This document shows, in pieces, positions 15,906-20,877 of a stretch of 20,877 nucleotides of DNA. Position numbers and translations under genes: made by a program. The stretch is from Alphaproteobacteria bacterium (GTDB lineage Bacteria; Pseudomonadota; Alphaproteobacteria; Rhizobiales; Devosiaceae). The stretch covers positions 1-20,877 of the forward strand of contig JAJRRJ010000022.1 in NCBI GenBank assembly GCA_024279575.1, in the 5' to 3' direction. Under the pieces are notes generated by a model that saw nothing but the letters and a program-made list of their open reading frames with translations, ran no database searches and was not told the origin of the DNA. Position 1 is the first letter of the stretch; every line of letters starts with the position of its first letter.

Positions 15906-17318
15906 TTAGATTTTTCGATCGTGAGTTTTGTTATAATCCGCAACAATCTGAGCAGAGCGCTCAAGATCAGCGTTTGCCCGGTCAGCGCGAATTTTCAGCA
16001 GGTCAATCTGTGCTTGCTCAAACAAGGCCTTTTCTTCTTCTTCCTGTTCGGGTGAAAACTTGAGCAGGAATGTAAGGAAAGATGCGATAATTACGACGAT
16101 GCCGATGGTAAAGAATACATCGTTCCAATCCATCGCACCCTTGAACAAAAATCCGGCTGCAACCGCGCCGGCATTGCCACCGGCCCCAACGATACCTGCC
16201 ACGGCACCAAGAGCTTTCTTGTTGACAAAGGGAACCACCGAATAAGTCGCCCCTTCAGCCATTTGGGTGAACAATGAAAAGATGATCAACATTGGGATAG
16301 CCAGGAAAAGGACGCTCATCTGGCTAAAGATAATCAGTGCAACACCTTCGCCGAACAGTACAATGAACAGCCAGAAAGAGCGCCCCTTCAGTCCCCAAAA
16401 GGAACCAAAGTTGTCGCCGAATATTCCGCCCAGTGTCCGGGCAAAAATATTCATCAGACCAAAGGATGCTGCAATGGCACCAGCGGTGACCAGGTTCACA
16501 TCAAAATAGTCATAGAAATACAATGAGGCTGTATTGTTAACCGTTAACTCGATGCCAAAACAGGCCCCGTAGATCAGGAACAATATCCAAACCCTGCGAT
16601 CTGCCATGGCCTTCCAGTATGCCCCGGTTACTTTCTCTTTCTGAGGCATTTTCCCTTGTGCCCGAAGCTCCTTGAAACTGCCGTCCGGGGCATCTTGAGT
16701 TAAGAAAAAATAGCCAATGCCGACTATGAAAATCACAATGCCGACGGCAACCATGGATAGGCGCCAGCTTTGCCCGTCGGTCAGGCCAAAACCAATTACA
16801 AATCCTGAAAAAATCAGGGGCATAACGATCTGGGTCACGCCACCGCCAAGATTACCCCAGCCGGCGCTGGTTGCATTTGCAGTTCCCACCACATTTGGTG
16901 CAAACATCACCGAAGTATGATACTGGGTAATTACAAATGCACCCCCGATCATGCCAATCATAAGCCGGAAGATCAAAAAGCTTTCAAAGCTGTTTGCCAG
17001 CCCGATCATTGCCACAGGGAATGCCCCCAGCAGCAGCAGCCATGTATAGGTCAGGCGTGGACCATAGCGATCCACCAGCCAGCCGATTAAAAATCGTGCA
17101 AAAATAGTCATCGCGACAGAACCGATAATCGTCCAGCCAACCTGCTCTTTGGTCAGACTTAATTCATCGCGAACAATAATCATCAATGGTGCAATTCCAA
17201 ACCATGCGAAAAAGCAGGCAAAAAATGCAAACCAGGTCATATGAAACGTTCGTATTTGAACCATATTCACCTTGAAGAAATTTCCCCAGAGGCGCGTGGC
17301 TTTATTTTGTAATTCCAT
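15906..17318 (-). CDS. narK1: Nitrate transporter, NarK1 type (nitrate/proton symporter)
   Basis: The 470-residue MFS protein is the first gene of the nar operon. It differs from its neighbour and belongs to the NarK1/NasA/NrtP branch, proposed to import nitrate with protons. It shows the nitrate signature SAGWGNLGGGVTQ (151-163), a second one at 376-388 (GIVGAGGNAGAVA), and conserved arginines R75 (FARFLIGWLVDRYG) and R294 (FARTLGGIFGD). About 12 membrane helices can be drawn. After the last one (about 402-419) follows a 50-residue charged, helical cytoplasmic tail rich in Glu, Gln and Ala. ATG at 17318 has AGGGGA about 6 nt upstream; the open frame to TTG 17348 is rejected. In Paracoccus the NarK1 and NarK2 modules are fused; here they are separate genes 66 nt apart. 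Confidence 0.92.
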   Translation of the reverse strand: MELQNKATRLWGNFFKVNMVQIRTFHMTWFAFFACFFAWFGIAPLMIIVRDELSLTKEQVGWTIIGSVAMTIFARFLIGWLVDRYGPRLTYTWLLLLGAFPVAMIGLANSFESFLIFRLMIGMIGGAFVITQYHTSVMFAPNVVGTANATSAGWGNLGGGVTQIVMPLIFSGFVIGFGLTDGQSWRLSMVAVGIVIFIVGIGYFFLTQDAPDGSFKELRAQGKMPQKEKVTGAYWKAMADRRVWILFLIYGACFGIELTVNNTASLYFYDYFDVNLVTAGAIAASFGLMNIFARTLGGIFGDNFGSFWGLKGRSFWLFIVLFGEGVALIIFSQMSVLFLAIPMLIIFSLFTQMAEGATYSVVPFVNKKALGAVAGIVGAGGNAGAVAAGFLFKGAMDWNDVFFTIGIVVIIASFLTFLLKFSPEQEEEEKALFEQAQIDLLKIRADRANADLERSAQIVADYNKTHDRKI

Positions 17319-17400
17319 TAGTCGTCCCCTAAAATCAATCCACAGCAATGCGGAAGCAAGACTGTTGACAACAAACGACGCTATTCTAAGGGGATCCTAT

Positions 17401-17414
17401 TAGATTTGGGTCAA
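17401..17414 (-). promoter_or_regulatory. Possible degenerate FNR/NarR-type site upstream of narK1
   Basis: Read on the minus strand, TTGAC-CCAA-ATCTA matches the FNR consensus TTGAT-N4-ATCAA at 8 of 10 positions. It lies 83 nt before the narK1 ATG. A TAGAAT -10-like string follows at 17388-17383, but the spacing puts the site near -31 rather than the usual -41.5, so the assignment is weak. Confidence 0.3.
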
Positions 17415-17471
17415 AAACGCCTCCCTGGGTACAGAAACAAGGGGCGTGGAATCTTAATTTGCAGATACAAC

Positions 17472-17497
17472 GTAAATGCGTACGCTGTACGCTTTAC
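17472..17497. promoter_or_regulatory. Palindrome in the narK1/regulator intergenic region
   Basis: GCGTAC-GCT-GTACGC is a perfect 6-bp inverted repeat at 17478-17492. It extends outward as GTAAA(T) on the left and TTTAC on the right with one unpaired base. It looks like an operator for a dimeric regulator and is unlike the FNR consensus; the binding protein is unknown. Confidence 0.45.
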
Positions 17498-17536
17498 AAA
17501 TCGCGTGTGGTCGGGCAACTTAAGTCAACCGAATTC

Positions 17537-17550
17537 TTGATTATTATCAA
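17537..17550. promoter_or_regulatory. Perfect FNR-type operator (FNR/NarR box)
   Basis: TTGAT-TATT-ATCAA matches the FNR consensus at all ten positions. It sits in the divergent gap, 225 bp from the narK1 start and immediately upstream of the Crp/Fnr regulator gene. A TATAAT string at 17556-17561 begins 6 bp past it. If that is the regulator's -10, the box would lie inside the promoter and act in negative autoregulation; it could instead activate narK1 from a distance. Confidence 0.8.
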
Positions 17551-17562
17551 TTGGATATAATA

Positions 17563-18261
17563 GTGCGCGTAGACGATCTTCCTGAGATTCGCCAGCTGGG
17601 GCTGTTTGCCTCTATGAGTGAAGAACATTTCGAAGAACTGATGAAAGCGGCCTATCTGCAAAATTTCCCCGCTCAGGTAGAGTTGATTGGGGAGGGGGAT
17701 TCAGCTGATTTTTTGTTCTTTGTTATCGAGGGGTGCGTTGAGCTTTATGGTACTGCCAACGGTCGCGAAGGGGTGTTGGCGTTGGTGCGCCCGGTTGGCT
17801 CGTTTATCCTCGCCGCCATTATGTCTGATGCGGTTTACCTTATGTCAGCCAGAACCACAAAAAAATCCCGTATTCTGATGATTCCGGCACAAAACGTCCG
17901 TGACGCCTTTGAAAAAGATGATGGATTTGCCCGCTCCATCGTGGTTGAATTGGCCGGATATTTCAGGGCCGTGGTTAAAGAGTATAAAGACTTGCGCTTG
18001 CGCACCGGCGTTGAACGGCTGGCAAATCGCCTGATTAAATACCATGTCAGTCAGGGTGCTTCAGGAAAAGTGAAGCTTCCTTGCGACAAAAAGACCCTTG
18101 CCTCTATTTTGGGGATGACGCCGGAAAACCTTTCCCGTGCCTTTGGCACGCTCAAGGCCTATGGCGTGAGTGTAGATGGAGGCGTGGTTACGCTGGGTGA
18201 TATGAAGTCACTTACAGTTCTGGCCAAGCCAAATCCGTTGATAGACGACCCCTCAACCTGA
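17563..18261 (+). CDS. Crp/Fnr-family transcriptional regulator, NarR-like
   Basis: A 232-residue regulator with an N-terminal cyclic-nucleotide-type sensor domain (about 8-110), a dimerisation helix (about 118-150) and a C-terminal winged helix-turn-helix (about 175-205). The recognition helix reads TPENLSRAF, with E188, S191 and R192 in the ExxSR arrangement by which FNR reads TTGAT half sites, matching the perfect box just upstream. Only two cysteines exist (C58, C174) and there is no N-terminal Cys cluster, so it should not bind an FNR-type [4Fe-4S] cluster. Lack of the cluster, FNR-like DNA reading and divergence from narK1 are the features of Paracoccus NarR, which activates nar genes with nitrate or nitrite. 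The start is uncertain: GTG 17563 (GGA 7 nt upstream) is preferred; TTG 17551 abuts the FNR box, and ATG 17614 would cut into the domain. DNR or NnrR types remain possible. Confidence 0.88.
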   Translation: MRVDDLPEIRQLGLFASMSEEHFEELMKAAYLQNFPAQVELIGEGDSADFLFFVIEGCVELYGTANGREGVLALVRPVGSFILAAIMSDAVYLMSARTTKKSRILMIPAQNVRDAFEKDDGFARSIVVELAGYFRAVVKEYKDLRLRTGVERLANRLIKYHVSQGASGKVKLPCDKKTLASILGMTPENLSRAFGTLKAYGVSVDGGVVTLGDMKSLTVLAKPNPLIDDPST

Positions 18262-18306
18262 TTTTTCGCAATAGGCTCGATTTATGGGCCGGTTTGGCGC
18301 ACATTT

Positions 18307-19344
18307 CTAGCCGCAATTTTGATAATTGCTGTCCAGACAGATTTGGGCCATGGTGTTTGCCTGAATAATCTCGCTCTGCTTCATATTTGGATTAAGGTCG
18401 GACAAATAGCGCGATGCTTCAGGTTCACCCACCCTCATGGCCACTGAAAGCCACATATAGGCCAATATATTGCTCTGTTGAACGCCTTCACCATACTGAT
18501 ACATCAAACCCAGATTGAGTTGTGATCCTGCGGTGCCCTGTTCTGCGGCGGCCAGATATAATTGTATGGCTTCGGCGTCGTTTTCTTTTACCCCGTCGCC
18601 ATACTGATACATTAATGCAAGATTGTGTTGCCCGTCAGCAAATCCCTGTTCCGCTGCAAGGCGATACCAGCGGACGGCCTCCACATCGTTTTCGGGAGTA
18701 CCACTGCCCACATCGTACATAAAACCGACATTGGATTGTGCCTGAGAATAGCCCTGGTCAGCCGCCATTCTGTACCAGCGCAGGGCAGCAACGGAATCTG
18801 CATCAACGCCGTTGCCGTTTTCATACATACCCCCAAGGTTGTTCTGCGCTACTTCATGGCCCTGCTCTGCTGCCAGTTTGTACCACTTTAGCGCCAGTTG
18901 ATGGTCTGTATTGACCCCGTAGCCGAAATGATACTTGTATCCCAACTGAAACTGTCCGATTGCATTCCCCTGATTAGCAGCCAATTCAAACCAGCGTGCA
19001 GCTTCGACCATATCCTTGGCTACCCCTTCGCCCACGTCATACATAAAGCCCATATAAAGCTGGGCCAGCGCGTAATTTTGCTCTGCGGCCATACGATAGA
19101 GGCGCACCGCTGTTTCATCATTAAGCTCAACGCCTTCCCCTTCATCATAACTGATGCCCAATTGAAACTGGGCGCGCGCATCCCCCTGTTTCGCCAGCGG
19201 GCGCCAGATTGAAACGGCAGTTTCAAAATCCCCCGCTCGTACAGCCGCCGCCCCTGCTTCAAAATTTTGAGCAAGCGCTGTTGAGGAGATGAGTGTAAAC
19301 ATAAGAGCAAAAATCAGTCCGACGGTTTTGTTCTGGGGTCCCAT
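18307..19344 (-). CDS. Secreted Sel1-like repeat (SLR) protein
   Basis: A 345-residue protein with a signal peptide (hydrophobic core about 7-22, probable cleavage ALA|QN after residue 25), so it should be periplasmic or exported. Seven consecutive Sel1 repeats of about 36 residues follow, each with the pattern A-x-x-Q-x-x-L-G-x-x-Y-x-x-G-x-G-V ... A-x-x-W-Y-x-x-A-A-x-Q-G. They form an alpha-solenoid usually used for protein-protein contacts. Repeats 6 and 7 share MYQYG. The C-terminus after about residue 305 is non-repeat and ends with a pair of cysteines (QICLDSNYQNCG) that may form a disulfide in the periplasm. It is convergent with the Crp/Fnr gene (45-nt gap) and divergent from nnrU. The partner is unknown. 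Confidence 0.9.
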   Translation of the reverse strand: MGPQNKTVGLIFALMFTLISSTALAQNFEAGAAAVRAGDFETAVSIWRPLAKQGDARAQFQLGISYDEGEGVELNDETAVRLYRMAAEQNYALAQLYMGFMYDVGEGVAKDMVEAARWFELAANQGNAIGQFQLGYKYHFGYGVNTDHQLALKWYKLAAEQGHEVAQNNLGGMYENGNGVDADSVAALRWYRMAADQGYSQAQSNVGFMYDVGSGTPENDVEAVRWYRLAAEQGFADGQHNLALMYQYGDGVKENDAEAIQLYLAAAEQGTAGSQLNLGLMYQYGEGVQQSNILAYMWLSVAMRVGEPEASRYLSDLNPNMKQSEIIQANTMAQICLDSNYQNCG

Positions 19345-19596
19345 GATAGTTCTCGCCTGTCTTTGTTTATGGATCTGTTTAAGTGATTTTTGCGGCTTGT
19401 CAGCGCAATGTCAAATTGTGCAAAACTGATTGCGCGAATGGTTGCATATGCACAGCAGCTTCCGTCTGTCATAATTTTGAAAAGCAAACATTGAATTTCC
19501 CTTGGGTGCATCGGCATTCGCCGCTAGGGAAATTAAATTTTTTCAAGTATGCTAAACAATCGCCAGATGAATCAAATTCGTAAGGAATTTCGCTAA
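19345..19596. other. Divergent intergenic region between the Sel1 gene and nnrU
   Basis: This 252-nt region separates divergent start codons. It contains the stem-loop with T tract at 19494-19543. I found no FNR-type box and no convincing promoter pair; CATAAT at 19470-19475 is a -10-like string without a well-placed -35. No protein-coding frame here looks real. Confidence 0.5.
19494..19543 (+). terminator. Stem-loop with T tract in the nnrU leader (attenuator- or terminator-like)
   Basis: AATTTCCCT (19494-19502) pairs perfectly with AGGGAAATT (19526-19534). Inside lies a smaller hairpin, CGGC-ATTC-GCCG (19512-19523). Three bases later comes a run of six T (19538-19543). On the plus strand this has the layout of an intrinsic terminator about 53 nt before the nnrU ATG. 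It could end a small upstream transcript or attenuate nnrU. Confidence 0.45.
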
Positions 19597-20163
19597 ATGA
19601 TTGTTTTCACAATAGGGCTTTTGCTGTTTTTTGTCCCTCACATTGTGCCATTGCTTGTTCCAGGGACCAAGTCTGCCCTGGTTGAAAAAATAGGCGAGAA
19701 ACGCTGGAAGGGGGTATATTCTTTGCTTTCCCTTGCCGGTCTGGTGGTAATCGTTTTGGGTTGGCGGCAATATCGCGACGTTGCACCTATCGTATATGAT
19801 CCCCCCGCATGGGGTCGCCACGGAACCATGCTGCTGGTTTGGATAAGTTTGATTTTGTTTTCGGTCCCCCGTTCAAAACCGGGAAAAATTATGGTGGCGG
19901 TAAAGCACCCTATGGTTGTTGGTGTTATCTATTGGTCGGTCGGGCATTTGCTGGCCAATGGAGATTTAGCTTCTGTATTGTTGTTTGGATCATTCCTTTT
20001 ATTTGCCCTGATTTCGCGCATCAAAGAAAATTTTGCAGGTGACCCCAACCCCAAATTTAGAAGCTATCGGAGCGATATTATTGCCATAGGTGCCGGAACA
20101 ACCCTTTATGCGGTTATCTTACTATTTGGCCATGTCTGGTTGTCGGGCGTTGCTCTTTTTTAA
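19597..20163 (+). CDS. nnrU: NnrU family integral membrane protein
   Basis: A 188-residue membrane protein with about six hydrophobic helices (roughly 3-21, 40-57, 76-91, 105-120, 122-140, 159-178). The block HPMVVGVIYWSVGHLLANGD (104-123) with FGSFLLFALIS is the NnrU family signature. Histidines H15, H104, H117 and H179 are candidates for haem or metal binding; the related plant zeta-carotene isomerase Z-ISO binds haem b through histidines. NnrU was described in denitrifiers, linked to nitric oxide reductase expression, but its function is unsettled and it also occurs in non-denitrifiers. ATG at 19597 has AAGGA about 10 nt upstream. It ends 9 nt from the convergent DksA-like gene. Its position 1.3 kb from the nar regulator may reflect a nitrogen-oxide role. 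Confidence 0.88.
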   Translation: MIVFTIGLLLFFVPHIVPLLVPGTKSALVEKIGEKRWKGVYSLLSLAGLVVIVLGWRQYRDVAPIVYDPPAWGRHGTMLLVWISLILFSVPRSKPGKIMVAVKHPMVVGVIYWSVGHLLANGDLASVLLFGSFLLFALISRIKENFAGDPNPKFRSYRSDIIAIGAGTTLYAVILLFGHVWLSGVALF

Positions 20164-20172
20164 GCGCAGATA

Positions 20173-20511
20173 TCAAGCGCCTGCACATTTGATGCAATGG
20201 GAAACCGAGGGATCAATCAACAGGCGGTTGAAAGCGATTTTTTCCTCGCAGGATAAGCAATAGCCAAAATCGTTGTTTTTGATGCGCCTCAATGCCTGTT
20301 TTATCCGGCCAAGGTCGACACCGCGTTGCCGATCCTGCGCTTGCGCCATGGCCTGTTGTTGCATTGCATCAATGCGTGAAACCCGCCCCACTGACTGCTG
20401 ATCCAGCCGAACAGGAGCGCGCGCGGTTGCGCTGGATTTTTGCAAAACAACAAGCTCCTTTTGCGAATTGAGCAAAACACACTTGAGCTGTTCAATCTGT
20501 TTATTGTTCAC
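20173..20511 (-). CDS. DksA/TraR-family zinc-finger protein, short form
   Basis: A 112-residue protein with an N-terminal helical part and a C-terminal C4 zinc finger, C85-x2-C88 and C106-x2-C109 (YCLSC...HCIKC). This is the dksA/traR motif of proteins that enter the RNA polymerase secondary channel and modulate transcription. It is shorter than classical DksA (about 150 residues), so the coiled coil is short and the acidic tip (DxxDxA) is not obvious; it resembles the TraR/YbiI-like group, and whether it binds polymerase is uncertain. GTG at 20511 is chosen because GAGGGAG lies about 9 nt upstream; the open frame extends to a GTG at 20622 through unconserved sequence. It is divergent from the TPR gene and convergent with nnrU. 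Confidence 0.87.
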   Translation of the reverse strand: MNNKQIEQLKCVLLNSQKELVVLQKSSATARAPVRLDQQSVGRVSRIDAMQQQAMAQAQDRQRGVDLGRIKQALRRIKNNDFGYCLSCEEKIAFNRLLIDPSVSHCIKCAGA

Positions 20512-20559
20512 CGGATAAAACTCCCTCAAGCAAAGATGAAAATTGACGAAACCATTCAA

Positions 20560-20588
20560 TTGCTTTGTCGTGCAGCTTTGCCTATTGT
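20560..20588 (+). promoter_or_regulatory. Candidate sigma-70-type promoter for the TPR gene
   Basis: TTGCTT (20560-20565), a 17-bp spacer and TATTGT (20583-20588), giving a start near 20595 and a leader of about 31 nt before ATG 20626. Both hexamers are imperfect; spacing and position are ideal. Confidence 0.35.
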
Positions 20589-20625
20589 GCGCCCAAAACC
20601 CTAACCTGAACAAGCAGCACACATT

Positions 20626-20877
20626 ATGGCCGAAGATACAATTTTTTCAGAAATAGACGAAGAACTGCGCAAAGAGCGTATGAATACCCTGTGGCGAAAG
20701 TTTGGGCCGCTGGTAATTGGTACCGCTGTTCTGATCGTTTTACTGGTTGGAGCCAATGAGGGGTGGCGCTGGTATAAGAATGATATCGCGGCAAAATCCT
20801 CAGATCAGTTTTATGCGGCCATAGAGCTTGTTCAGAACGGGGACATGGAGGCTGCCAACATTGCCCTGAACGAAACC
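20626..20877 (+). CDS. YfgM-like membrane-anchored TPR protein (TPR_21 type), N-terminal part
   Basis: The frame is open for 84 codons to the window edge, so the gene is partial. It starts MAEDTIFSEIDEELRKERM, then LWRKFGPLVIGTAVLIVLLV, a single membrane helix at about 26-43, then EGWRWYKNDIAAKSSDQFYAA, the beginning of the TPR-like domain, which would lie in the periplasm. This layout (short acidic cytosolic N-terminus, one helix, alanine-rich TPR domain) is that of the YfgM family, which associates with the Sec translocon and periplasmic chaperones in E. coli. In alphaproteobacteria this gene is usually followed by bamB and der (engA), which lie outside this window. The Shine-Dalgarno upstream of ATG is weak. 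Confidence 0.8.
   Translation, partial: MAEDTIFSEIDEELRKERMNTLWRKFGPLVIGTAVLIVLLVGANEGWRWYKNDIAAKSSDQFYAAIELVQNGDMEAANIALNET

Noticed and set aside
17365..17370. TTGACA as a rightward -35 element
   Set aside because: No -10 hexamer lies at 16-18 bp spacing, and it points into the intergenic region far from the regulator start.
18400..19240. Tandem DNA repeat array
   Set aside because: The periodicity comes from seven diverged Sel1 protein repeats of the coding gene; the DNA copies are too different to be a nucleotide-level repeat.
20512..20622. Upstream GTG (20622) start for the DksA-like gene
   Set aside because: The added residues are unconserved and Cys/Phe-rich, and a good Shine-Dalgarno precedes GTG 20511.

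Overview
The window looks like a chromosomal segment of an alphaproteobacterium with moderate GC, probably a facultatively denitrifying or nitrate-respiring one. The clues are the NnrU-family membrane protein, a short DksA/TraR zinc-finger protein, a YfgM-like TPR protein of the alphaproteobacterial type, and a nar operon headed by two nitrate transporters with a divergent Crp/Fnr regulator, as in Paracoccus and relatives. I see no insertion sequence, phage gene, CRISPR array, tRNA or rRNA.

Layout. (1) Positions 1-5874, minus strand: four close genes in the order GGT-family Ntn hydrolase, aldehyde dehydrogenase, SelO AMPylase, and a FAD oxidoreductase that reaches a BFD-type [2Fe-2S] motif before running off the left edge. 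(2) 6051-6530, plus strand: a MaoC-like hydratase read divergently from the GGT gene and ending at a strong hairpin shared with the next, convergent operon. (3) 6678-17318, minus strand: the respiratory nitrate reductase operon narK1-narK2-narG-narH-narJ-narI-ppiC. NarK1/NarK2 move nitrate in and nitrite out. NarGHI is the membrane-bound reductase, NarJ its assembly chaperone, and the parvulin-like protein a probable folding helper. (4) 17563-18261, plus strand: a NarR-like Crp/Fnr regulator divergent from narK1, with a perfect FNR-type operator (TTGAT-N4-ATCAA) in the shared gap. (5) 18307-20877: a secreted Sel1-repeat protein, nnrU, a DksA/TraR-type protein, and the start of a YfgM-like TPR protein.

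The most important observation is that narI, the haem b subunit, is broken in the given sequence. Its two halves lie in different frames, joined at a TGATG overlap, and one missing base in a T4G2 run at about 7766-7771 accounts for it exactly. If real, this would disable or uncouple nitrate respiration. It could equally be a homopolymer sequencing error. Other points are two GC-rich hairpins between narK1/narK2 and narK2/narG, several non-ATG starts set by Shine-Dalgarno sequences, a palindrome and operators upstream of narK1, and a terminator-like stem-loop in the nnrU leader. I found no convincing previously undescribed multi-gene system; the window is mostly recognisable respiratory and redox metabolism.
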